Below, in pieces: positions 9,172-17,027 of a stretch of DNA of 64,000 nt. The stretch comes from Bacteroidota bacterium (GTDB lineage: Bacteria; Bacteroidota; Bacteroidia; Bacteroidales; FEN-979): NCBI GenBank assembly GCA_026391805.1, contig JAPLDJ010000015.1:124001-188000 (forward strand), written 5' to 3'. The translations under genes were made by a program, and so were the position numbers. The notes below the pieces were generated by a model. That model was not told the DNA's origin. It searched no databases and saw only the letters and a list, made by a program, of their open reading frames with translations. Every line of letters starts with the position of its first letter. Positions within the stretch are counted from its first letter, which is position 1.

Positions 9172-9913
9172 GGTTGATATGATTAATGTGAATGAGTTTC
9201 TGTTTGAAATTATTCTGCTTGATCTCCTTGTTGAGACTGCAGATGCCGAGGCAATATTTACTGATCGAAAACGGGGTAATGTGATGTTCCCGGAGCAGGA
9301 GATGAAACGGAGATTGCTGCGACCGGGCCTGTTTCAGTTCAGCAACGACAAGACCGGGATACTTCTTTTCAGTTCCGTTATGGAGGAAATGAAGGTCGAT
9401 ATCCAGGGTGATCCGTTCCGTAAGGTTACTGTTCACAAGGGTGATCCGCGAGAAGTAAACACGGAGGGCCGGTTTCAGCGATTCCGGATCCAGCGGTGTG
9501 TGCCCGGCAAGTAATTTCAGTGCTTTCCCGCTGATCTCCTCTTTGATCTCTTTCCGTTTGATCCTGTTTTTGACCGTTCTTCCCTTGTTGTTTTTGAACT
9601 TGACCTCAAAGAAACTCTGGCCCGAATCAAGGTAAGATCTGCTGCGAACCTTAAACCGGTTAAGTTTTCCGTTGTGATGATGCAGGTAAAGGCGATGATC
9701 CTCCGTGTCGAAATAAAGGGTCTCATAACGGTTGAGCCTGATTCCATTGATCTCAAGGATCCGGTAATTTCCATCCAGGTCCCTGAGAAGAGGAAACAGC
9801 TTCGCGACCGGAAACACATACTTCCTGTCAACCCGGTCAAGCAGTTTCACAGCATCCATCTCTTCCAGCGTGATGGGGTTGAATGAACCGAGTATATCAT
9901 GAATTTCCGTCAT
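9158..9913 (-). CDS. VTC-type polyphosphate polymerase domain protein
   Basis: The product (about 251 aa) matches the VTC domain, the triphosphate-tunnel fold of the yeast polyphosphate polymerase Vtc4. Alternating basic strands typical of the tunnel are visible: DRVDRKYVFP, TLYFDTEDHRLYLHHHNGKLNRFKVRSRSY, SFFEVKFKNNKGRTVKNRIKR, and an acidic late strand VVAELKQAR. In Vtc4 these basic residues bind the polyphosphate chain and glutamates hold metal. Whether this bacterial member makes polyphosphate or uses another triphosphate is not known. The track start at 9922 is a TTG; the ATG at 9913 is preferred. The stop overlaps the DUF4956 start. Confidence 0.82.
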   Translation of the reverse strand: MTEIHDILGSFNPITLEEMDAVKLLDRVDRKYVFPVAKLFPLLRDLDGNYRILEINGIRLNRYETLYFDTEDHRLYLHHHNGKLNRFKVRSRSYLDSGQSFFEVKFKNNKGRTVKNRIKRKEIKEEISGKALKLLAGHTPLDPESLKPALRVYFSRITLVNSNLTERITLDIDLHFLHNGTEKKYPGLVVAELKQARSQQSPFHLLLREHHITPFSISKYCLGICSLNKEIKQNNFKQKLIHINHINHEAL

Positions 9914-9927
9914 CCGGTGCAACAGGA

Positions 9928-10494
9928 TTAAAAATATTCGTATTCATATTTCTTTTCGGATTCAGGAATATTCGTCCCCGAAACGACCTTTTTGCCTGTC
10001 TTAAGGTTCTTTGCGTTATAGGTATAGGTGGTTTTTTTAGTAATCATCCCGGATCCATCGGAGATTGTTTCAGAAGCCTTGTTCCCATTGGCGTCATAGG
10101 TAAAAACCGTTTTCTTCATAACCGTTCCCGAGCCGTTGTATTCAACCTCCTCTGTCTTGTCCCTGAAAGCATTGTATTTAAAGGTACGGATGATCGTTTT
10201 TTTCTTTGCCACGTTGAATTCGGTCTCTTCGGTCTTGTTCTGGTAACTGTCGTATTTCGCCGTTTCCTTTTTCAGGATGGTGCCATCCGGCCCGTATTCA
10301 ATCTTTGTCAGGGTGTTGCCGTTCCGGTCATACTCTTCATAAGAGAATTTGTAGGTCGATGCCTTTCCGTTCTCATAAACCGTTTGCCACTCAGTAGCTG
10401 ATTTGATCTTTGACTTTTTCGCTTCCTTTTTCGATTGAGCCTGTACCGAAAAGACTATGACAAGGCTGGCGAGGATGATGATGATTTTTTTCAT
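9928..10494 (-). CDS. Secreted repeat protein, YD/RHS-like strands
   Basis: A 188-aa protein with a signal peptide (MKKIIIILASLVIVFSVQAQ) and about six short repeats of the type Y[DN]xxGN-x-x-[ST]E and KKETxxYDSYQNKTEE, alternating as beta hairpins. The pattern recalls YD/RHS or MORN-like strand repeats without being a full RHS protein. No catalytic motif is visible. It sits between the lipoprotein (7 bp) and the VTC-domain gene (14 bp), so it is co-transcribed with them. Function unknown. Confidence 0.75.
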   Translation of the reverse strand: MKKIIIILASLVIVFSVQAQSKKEAKKSKIKSATEWQTVYENGKASTYKFSYEEYDRNGNTLTKIEYGPDGTILKKETAKYDSYQNKTEETEFNVAKKKTIIRTFKYNAFRDKTEEVEYNGSGTVMKKTVFTYDANGNKASETISDGSGMITKKTTYTYNAKNLKTGKKVVSGTNIPESEKKYEYEYF

Positions 10495-10501
10495 GTCAGG
10501 A

Positions 10502-10906
10502 TTAATTAAAGATGACGATATCCGGCACTTCGATGTCGGCTTTTTTGTTTTTGGGGACGGAAACCTCCTTGATCACCGCAATGTCGGCGACAGACTGCAA
10601 GGTTGAATCCTTCGAGTAAGCATAGACATGATAGGAGCCGGGCCGCATGTACCTGAATTCGTATGTACCGTCATAATTTGTCCGTACACGGTCGCCATAA
10701 TCGCGGTCATCACCGTAAATTATGTAGACCCAGGTTTCGGGGGCGTAATATTCCTGCTCAAGAACAGTAAAGGTTGCATTGTAGTCCTTACAAAAAACCT
10801 TTCCGTAGATGGTCGATTTTCCACCGGGACCGGGCTCTTTTTTGCAGGAAAAAAGCACGGCACAGAGCAGGAGCAACAGAACGGGTGTCAGGATTTTTTT
10901 ATTCAT
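10502..10906 (-). CDS. Small lipoprotein with carboxypeptidase-regulatory-like fold
   Basis: From the ATG at 10906 the protein is 134 aa and begins with a lipoprotein signal (ILTPVLLLLLCAVLFSC, lipobox LFSC). The mature part STIYGKVFCKDYNATF...DGTYEFRYMRPGSYHVYAYSKD is a single carboxypeptidase-regulatory-like/prealbumin beta-sandwich of the kind found on Bacteroidota envelope proteins. The track start 36 bp upstream (MLSNRLKTIFCA) would bury the signal. It lies between CotH and the repeat protein in the same operon. Confidence 0.8.
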   Translation of the reverse strand: MNKKILTPVLLLLLCAVLFSCKKEPGPGGKSTIYGKVFCKDYNATFTVLEQEYYAPETWVYIIYGDDRDYGDRVRTNYDGTYEFRYMRPGSYHVYAYSKDSTLQSVADIAVIKEVSVPKNKKADIEVPDIVIFN

Positions 10907-10943
10907 GGCGCAAAATATTGTTTTCAGTCGGTTTGATAACATA

Positions 10944-13223
10944 CTAATATTTGATGAACGTCCGGGTGATGACCCTGTCGCTGCAGAGTACCTTCAGAAC
11001 ATAGGCTCCTGCAGGGAACACCGATACGTCCAGGTCTTCGTTAATAACAGGAACCTGTTCCTTGTCGAATGAGCGCTCTTCATTCACCATCTGCCGCCCG
11101 CAGGCATCATAAACAGCGAGGGAAATCGGAGTCGTGTTGTTCTCCATTTCGATGTGGATGATCTCTTTTGCAGGATTGGGATAGAGCAGAATGTCGCTTT
11201 CAGGGGTGGTCCCGTAATAATTATATGCAGAAAAAGAAGGATGCATGAAGACGAAAGAACCGTATCCGTTCGGGTATCTGCCAAGTGATTTTCCCTTCAC
11301 CTGATTTCCAAATATAACAGAATCCATAATGATCCCGGAAGGATTTGAAAGCAGGATCTTTCCTCCGCTTTGATTCAGCAGATAACCTGCATGCAGGCCT
11401 TTATGCAATGTATCATAGTCAGCCCAAACGATAATGTATTTCCCTGTGCTGATCACAGTATCGGGGAATTCCCATTTGCAGGGATCCATACCATCCGAAA
11501 GACAAACGCCTTTCAGGTTCAGCTCTTCGCGGGTATTGTTGCAGAGTTCGATCCAGCTGCTGTAATTGCCCTCCTCGTTCGCGATGGTAGTATTCAGCAC
11601 CTCAAATTCATTGATCGCAACATCGGCTTTTCCGATCAGCGGCTGGATCGAATAATATTCATATTCGGCCCGTGCAGGGGAAAATGCCCCGGCACTGTCA
11701 TTTTCGGCCCAGAGATAATAGTGAAGAACATGACCTGAAGGAATGACGGAAGCTCCGAAACCACCATCACCGGCGGCGCCGTCATGGTGGTTTCCGTCAT
11801 CAAACATTATTACGTTCCGGAAGATGTCATAGCTTTTTTCCCTGTATGAAAGAACCACCTTTGCGGCATTCTGCACCGTAGCTGTGATCCATGTCTCTTC
11901 TCCTTTTCGTGGTGCATCGGGCTGATGGCTTATGTCAGTAATTGAAGGAGCACCACGGATCCCCGGGTAGGTGTCGAGGTAGGCTATCCTTGCTTCCACC
12001 AGGTCCTTCAGCCCCGGGTATTTAAGCATCGTTCCCGTGCCTCCTACCGTGGAATCGAGGTTATGTTTGAAATCAGCATAGGAATAGAATTTATTCGGAT
12101 CCTGCTGCACGCTGGCATCGATGAACTCCTGGATCTCCTCTCCCCGGTTGTAATATTCATTGGTCTTGAAATTTTCATCGATGATCGTACGAATATGTGC
12201 CAGGTATTTTTTCCTGTAAGTATCATTCCTGAACAGGTTGACCATCAGCGGACGGGGTGAAACGCAGAAGTTGAGGTGCTCCAAGGGATCCAGCACTTTT
12301 TCCTCATCGATCGTGAGGCCGGTAAAATGTGAAGAGCCGTCGGAATTCCGGAAGCTTCCGAACGACATGTTCATGTCCCACAGGATCGGGTTGAAGCGGC
12401 CGTTATCGTCTTTGTAGATATAGTAATTCTGGGAATAGCCGATGTAGCTGTCAAGGTTCAGCAGGGCGAAATTGAACGCATGCATCCAAAGGGCCCGGTC
12501 GGTGTTCAGAACGGATTCGACACTGTCGGGCATTTCATTCAATATATAGATAAAGTCCAGCAGCTCTTTCCATCCGTAATCGGATTCCGCTTCATAATAG
12601 GGCATATAGCCGGTAGTGTCTGTTCCGTGTGTATAAGCCAGGTTTGCATTCTGGCCGAACGGATAAACGAGGTGCTGCGGCGATCCTTTGAAAAAGGCGT
12701 TTCCGTTTGAAGGAAAATAGTCCAGGATGAATTTCCTGTTCACCGATTCAACATTGGTATAAAGACCTGTCAGCGTATCGTTGATGTAGAGGTTCGCGAA
12801 ATTCGCATGGGATGCAGGCATGTATTTCCGGGCGATCTCGTATGAGAGCGCCTCCCTGACAAAAGAGGGATCATCGATCACATTGCTCAGCTTCAGGTTG
12901 GTGTAACCCTGATAGTTTCGGTTATTCTGCGAATACTGCAGGTCGATGTTGAACGGATTTTTCATTTCATCCGTGTTCACCGAGCTGTATCCTTTATATC
13001 GGATCCCGGCGCCGGCAATGGTTTTCCCGTCGATGGTCACATCCCCCAAAATGCGTCCGGTGCCGTCGCCGGTAAAGATCAGGCTGTCGAGAAGGTGTTT
13101 CCAGTTTTTATCCCTGAATGTGATCCGGATCTCCGGGATCCGGTTGATATCATAAAGATCATCCTGGGCGTGGAGGCCCGTGAATGTCAATAAAAGTACC
13201 AGCAGGATGAACGTTTTTTTCAC
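10944..13223 (-). CDS. CotH-family protein with lamin-tail domain and T9SS sorting domain
   Basis: A protein of about 759 aa: signal peptide (KKTFILLVLLLTFTGLHAQ), a CotH domain (about residues 30-400; NLKLSNVIDDPSFVREALSYE, LYTNVESVNRKFI, ILWDMNMSFGSF), a region with NEFEVLNT...SSWIELCNNTREELNLKG typical of a lamin-tail domain, and a C-terminal T9SS type A domain (LLYPNPAKEIIHI). CotH is an atypical secreted protein kinase family, so surface protein phosphorylation is possible. There is no ATG at the 5' end: the track start (13265) is TTG, and GTG at 13223 gives the best signal peptide. It heads the block lipoprotein-repeat protein-VTC-DUF4956-DUF2490. Confidence 0.88.
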   Translation of the reverse strand: MKKTFILLVLLLTFTGLHAQDDLYDINRIPEIRITFRDKNWKHLLDSLIFTGDGTGRILGDVTIDGKTIAGAGIRYKGYSSVNTDEMKNPFNIDLQYSQNNRNYQGYTNLKLSNVIDDPSFVREALSYEIARKYMPASHANFANLYINDTLTGLYTNVESVNRKFILDYFPSNGNAFFKGSPQHLVYPFGQNANLAYTHGTDTTGYMPYYEAESDYGWKELLDFIYILNEMPDSVESVLNTDRALWMHAFNFALLNLDSYIGYSQNYYIYKDDNGRFNPILWDMNMSFGSFRNSDGSSHFTGLTIDEEKVLDPLEHLNFCVSPRPLMVNLFRNDTYRKKYLAHIRTIIDENFKTNEYYNRGEEIQEFIDASVQQDPNKFYSYADFKHNLDSTVGGTGTMLKYPGLKDLVEARIAYLDTYPGIRGAPSITDISHQPDAPRKGEETWITATVQNAAKVVLSYREKSYDIFRNVIMFDDGNHHDGAAGDGGFGASVIPSGHVLHYYLWAENDSAGAFSPARAEYEYYSIQPLIGKADVAINEFEVLNTTIANEEGNYSSWIELCNNTREELNLKGVCLSDGMDPCKWEFPDTVISTGKYIIVWADYDTLHKGLHAGYLLNQSGGKILLSNPSGIIMDSVIFGNQVKGKSLGRYPNGYGSFVFMHPSFSAYNYYGTTPESDILLYPNPAKEIIHIEMENNTTPISLAVYDACGRQMVNEERSFDKEQVPVINEDLDVSVFPAGAYVLKVLCSDRVITRTFIKY

Positions 13224-13281
13224 AGTGATCAATTGAGGGGGTCTTTGATCCGTTCTTAAAGGCAAAATAAGGCTATTCAGA

Positions 13282-14484
13282 TCACCGGATCACTATTTTC
13301 CTGGAAATTGTCTGATTTCCCTGGCTGATCTGTAAAAAGTAAAGGCCCGGTGTCAATGTTTCGGTACCGATCGTCTCCATACCCCCGCTGGAGGACCGGC
13401 TGAGGCGAATCTGGCCTGTCATGTCAACAAGGACAAGCCGGGCCTTGTTTTCCAAATTGGTTATGTTAATACAGGTTGATGCAGGATTCGGGTAAACAGC
13501 AATGTCTGAATCATCCTGATAAAGAGCTGTTCCGGAATTGTTCATGGTCACTTTTGAGACGCCGTTCCCTGTAGCAACCCAGGCATTATTCTGCTGATCG
13601 ACGGCCACTCGCTTTACGAGGTTGTTCACCAGCGAATCGGCCATGGTAAAAGAGGTCCAGGCCGTGCCGGTGAACCTTGTGATGCCTCCGTCCTGGAGGT
13701 AATCATTGTACAATCCTGCCCAGAGTACATCCTTTGAATCAAAGGCAAGATCCCGGACGAAGTCGTTGTACAGTCCGTCAACGGTGGAATAATTAACCAT
13801 CCAATGGTCGTTGCTGTCAAAAACTGAGATGCCGCTGAGGGTTCCGATCCATTTTTTTCCTTTGGAATCGATGGCAACCGACATGATGTTATTGTCGGGC
13901 AGGCTGTCGGCCGTCGTGAAGGTGGTAAACGTGGAGTTGTCATACCTGGCAAGTCCTCCGATCCATGTGCCGATCCATTTGATTCCCGAAGGATCAACCT
14001 TTATATAACTGACCAGGTCGTTGGGCAACCCGTTTGCACTGGTAAAATTGGTCCATACAGAACCGTCGAACTTAGATAATCCTCCATTCGTCCCAATCCA
14101 GACACTCCCGTCAATATCGCCTGCAATGTAGTTGATCATGCTGTTGACAAGACCATTGGCGGTTGTATAGGAAGTCCATGCCGTACCGTTGAATTTGCTT
14201 ACCCCGAAGTCGGTCCCGACCCAGATGTTGTTGTTTTTATCAACGGCGATGCAGTTGATGTAATTATCGATCAGCCCGTCGGCCGTGGTGTAATAAACCC
14301 ATGTAGAATCGGTGAATTTTGCCACACCAAGTTGTGTGCCGAACCATTTGTTGTTGTCGTTATCGATCGCAACACCATTAACGGTGTTGGAGGGAAGTCC
14401 GTTGCCGGTCCTGAAGTTGGTGAATGTCTGCGCCCCGAGGGTCAAGGCAGAAATAACAAAGATGCTGATGAAAAGTGATTTCAT
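13282..14484 (-). CDS. Reg_prop (two-component-regulator-type) beta-propeller, secreted via T9SS
   Basis: From the ATG at 14484 (MKSLFISIFVISALTLGAQ) the protein is 400 aa: a signal peptide, about seven propeller repeats of roughly 43 residues each ending in W[IV]GT..G[VL]SKF[ND]...W.[ST][FY]T.A[DN]G, and a C-terminal T9SS domain (VYPNPASTCINI...PGLYFLQIS). The repeats are those of the periplasmic sensor of hybrid two-component systems, yet no transmembrane helix, kinase or response regulator follows; here the propeller is exported on its own. It follows the arylsulfotransferase-like gene by 10 bp. Confidence 0.87.
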   Translation of the reverse strand: MKSLFISIFVISALTLGAQTFTNFRTGNGLPSNTVNGVAIDNDNNKWFGTQLGVAKFTDSTWVYYTTADGLIDNYINCIAVDKNNNIWVGTDFGVSKFNGTAWTSYTTANGLVNSMINYIAGDIDGSVWIGTNGGLSKFDGSVWTNFTSANGLPNDLVSYIKVDPSGIKWIGTWIGGLARYDNSTFTTFTTADSLPDNNIMSVAIDSKGKKWIGTLSGISVFDSNDHWMVNYSTVDGLYNDFVRDLAFDSKDVLWAGLYNDYLQDGGITRFTGTAWTSFTMADSLVNNLVKRVAVDQQNNAWVATGNGVSKVTMNNSGTALYQDDSDIAVYPNPASTCINITNLENKARLVLVDMTGQIRLSRSSSGGMETIGTETLTPGLYFLQISQGNQTISRKIVIR

Positions 14485-14494
14485 AATCCGGGGG

Positions 14495-16714
14495 TTATTT
14501 GGTAAGAATAATTTTTCGCGTGAAGAGAACATTGGAATCTGTCGAGATGATAAGATAATAGATGCCTGCATTAAATCCGGATAAATCGACCTGTGAACTG
14601 TTTTCAGACTGAAGCAGGATTTTTCCGCAGATATCGGATACCTTCACCCGGTAACCGTTAATTTTCTGTGCTTTTACATGGATGATCCCGGACGTCGGAT
14701 TAGGATAGATCAGGATGGATTCCTTCGTATTTTCAACTACTCCGGTGATCACTACGGGCGCAGATAATGCCGAAGAGCATCCATTTACTGTGACCTGAAC
14801 CTGGTACGATCCTGCCTGTGAAGGCACATAGTACTGCCCGGTAGCGCCTGTGATCAGGTTCCCGTCGAGGAACCACTGGTTGCCGGCCGGGGCACTCGAA
14901 ACCAGTGAATCGCCCGTTTTTGTTACGGTTGGAGTGGCCGGGGCCGGATTTACGGTGATGGTCACTTCGTTAGTGGTAACGGTGCCGCAGCTGCCACCGG
15001 AGATCTGTTGCTGGCGGTATCGGGTAGTTTCCGTCAGGGCAGGCGGCTGGTAATTCAGTCCGGTTGCTCCGCTGATATCTTCCCATGCGGATGCTGTTGA
15101 ATTCCATTTCTGCCACTGGTAAGTATAGGGTGTGATTCCTCCAGCCGGGGCTGTACCGGTGAGTTGGGCCGGCGTGATCCCGGAGCAGACGGTCTGGGTG
15201 CCGGAGATGGAGCCCGCCATGAATTGAGGCGATACGATAACGGTAACGGAATCTGTAGCTGAACACGGGCCATTGGTAACTGTTACAATATAGGTGGTCG
15301 TGACCAGCGGAGATACCACGGGATTATGGATGGTTGATGTAAACCCGGCAGGAACCGATGTCCAGGACCAGGTATAAGCAACACCGCCGGTGATGGAGAC
15401 ATCCAGCTGGGAGGAACCTCCTCCGTAACAGAGAGAGGATGGAGTAGCACTGGCAGTGGCGGAATAGGTGCCGGTAACATAGCAGGGAGGATACCTGAAC
15501 GATTGCGCAATCGTACCTCCTACAGTCTTCGACCAGACCTGGATCTGGTTGGAATCGATCTCATAGATGAACCCATTCATCCCGGCGCATACCAGGGTAT
15601 TTCCGTTGGGCAGCTGCTGTGAATTCCCGTTGTCCGGCTGCTGGTTGCCGGAATAGGTATGCCGCCAGTTATAGGTTGACGGGGCATAGGCATTGCCCGG
15701 TGTGTAAAGGTAATTGTACCCGTTGTATGGCGGCGTGAAGATATCAATGCAGGTCTTGTTTCCTGCACCACCCTTATTGTTGTATCCGCAAAGAGAGTTC
15801 GGAAAACGGGGACTGCTCATCGGAACCCAGTGCGCATCATGAACCACATTGAAATCAGCGCTTCCCGGTGCCTGGTAGGCCTGGGGATTCCCCCACCGGT
15901 AAAGGAAATCGCCGCCTTTGCCTGAATTTCCGCCCGCATGACTGGCCGCCTGCGCGGTGGTCGTGCTGTGATCAATCACATAGACCTCGTTCAGGCTGTG
16001 GGAACTGAACGTGATCTGGTTGAGTTGCTCGTTGAAGTCGATCCCGTTTACATGCATCCAATCCTTCGTTGTAATGTAATTAATGTTAAGCAATTCCGGA
16101 TGGGTTGCGACGGCCCCGTAATTGTTCTTGGAGACATCATATTCCTGTACGAGGTGATCCCAGGCATGCCATTCCCAGACGACCGTGCCGCCGTTGGTTC
16201 CCGAAGGCTGGATCTCGACAATTTTATCCGGCCACATCTCTATGCTTTGTGAACATCCTGCCTGTGTCACTTCGGCAGGTGTCTTGCGTTCATAAGCGAT
16301 CAGCAATACATTGCCGTTGGGCATCGCACAAATATCATGGTGTGTGCAATAATTCGTGGTTGAATAAACAAAATCCCATAAGATATTCCCGTTGTAGTCC
16401 ACTTTCTGAACCTCCCCCGAGATTGGACCGCCGTTAAATGAATTTCCTGGATGATTTACGGTTCTTAAGACCACACCGCCGGAAAGCAGGTAAGAAGCAT
16501 AGGTGGTCTGGGATGAAAATGTCCATTGATGATAGGTGCTCCCGCTCAGATCAATGAGGTACGCCTTCGTACCATTCTGGGGAAAGTAAAATGTATATCC
16601 GTCATACGACTGTCCCGATGCGGAAGCCATTGATGCGAAGAGTACCAACATTAAAAAGATACCTCTGAAAGAAGGAAAAAACTGTTTTCCTGGTTTGGGA
16701 GATTTTGTTTGCAT
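14495..16714 (-). CDS. Arylsulfotransferase (ASST)-like propeller protein with Ig-like and T9SS domains
   Basis: A 739-aa secreted protein. Residues about 35-395 form an ASST-like propeller: QKVDYNGNILWDF, HHDICAMPNGNVLLIAYERK, IVEIQPSG...VVWEWHAWDHL, WMHVNGIDFNEQLNQI, QQLPNGNTLVCAG. Known ASST enzymes use a central histidine to move sulfate between phenols; HHDICAMPNGN is the equivalent segment, but activity is unproven. Then follow an Ig/PKD-like module (SQLDVSITGG...VPAGFTST), a second one, a module with NQWFLDGNLITGATGQ, and a T9SS domain (IYPNPTSGIIHV). The two modules resemble parts of the genes at 31599 and 22686/26335. Confidence 0.82.
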   Translation of the reverse strand: MQTKSPKPGKQFFPSFRGIFLMLVLFASMASASGQSYDGYTFYFPQNGTKAYLIDLSGSTYHQWTFSSQTTYASYLLSGGVVLRTVNHPGNSFNGGPISGEVQKVDYNGNILWDFVYSTTNYCTHHDICAMPNGNVLLIAYERKTPAEVTQAGCSQSIEMWPDKIVEIQPSGTNGGTVVWEWHAWDHLVQEYDVSKNNYGAVATHPELLNINYITTKDWMHVNGIDFNEQLNQITFSSHSLNEVYVIDHSTTTAQAASHAGGNSGKGGDFLYRWGNPQAYQAPGSADFNVVHDAHWVPMSSPRFPNSLCGYNNKGGAGNKTCIDIFTPPYNGYNYLYTPGNAYAPSTYNWRHTYSGNQQPDNGNSQQLPNGNTLVCAGMNGFIYEIDSNQIQVWSKTVGGTIAQSFRYPPCYVTGTYSATASATPSSLCYGGGSSQLDVSITGGVAYTWSWTSVPAGFTSTIHNPVVSPLVTTTYIVTVTNGPCSATDSVTVIVSPQFMAGSISGTQTVCSGITPAQLTGTAPAGGITPYTYQWQKWNSTASAWEDISGATGLNYQPPALTETTRYRQQQISGGSCGTVTTNEVTITVNPAPATPTVTKTGDSLVSSAPAGNQWFLDGNLITGATGQYYVPSQAGSYQVQVTVNGCSSALSAPVVITGVVENTKESILIYPNPTSGIIHVKAQKINGYRVKVSDICGKILLQSENSSQVDLSGFNAGIYYLIISTDSNVLFTRKIILTK

Positions 16715-17027
16715 ATTTACCTGGATTAGATGTTAATGTTTAGTGTTGGATGCCGTTTAGAACAAAAACTTGTGTTTTGGATATGATTATCCGGTACTGT
16801 CTTAAATTTTGCTTTTCACGATGCAATAATATGCGGCATTTTCCGGATATCTGTTATGAAATTTTTTAAATCATGTATAAAATTTTTATCCCGATATTGT
16901 TTGAATTCATTGTTATTCCGGTGTTCTTTTATTTTGTAGGTTTGTAGAATAAAAGAATAACCTTTCTCTTTTTGCAGGCGCAAGTCTCTGACGTGTGCCG
17001 GATGAGATCTAATAAAAAAAACACCCT
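16715..17027. other. Divergent 313-bp intergenic region
   Basis: AT-rich spacer between the divergent ASST-like gene and the M16 peptidase gene. Apart from the -7 box at 16937-16944 on the plus strand I see no gene, hairpin or repeat in it; the 192-aa minus-strand ORF that runs into it is the shadow of the peptidase gene. Confidence 0.6.
16937..16944 (+). promoter_or_regulatory. -7 promoter box for the M16 peptidase gene
   Basis: TAGGTTTG matches TAnnTTTG exactly and lies 84 bp before the ATG at 17028. A TTG at 16910-16912 is slightly too far for the usual 19-21 bp spacing, so the -33 element is uncertain. Confidence 0.45.
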
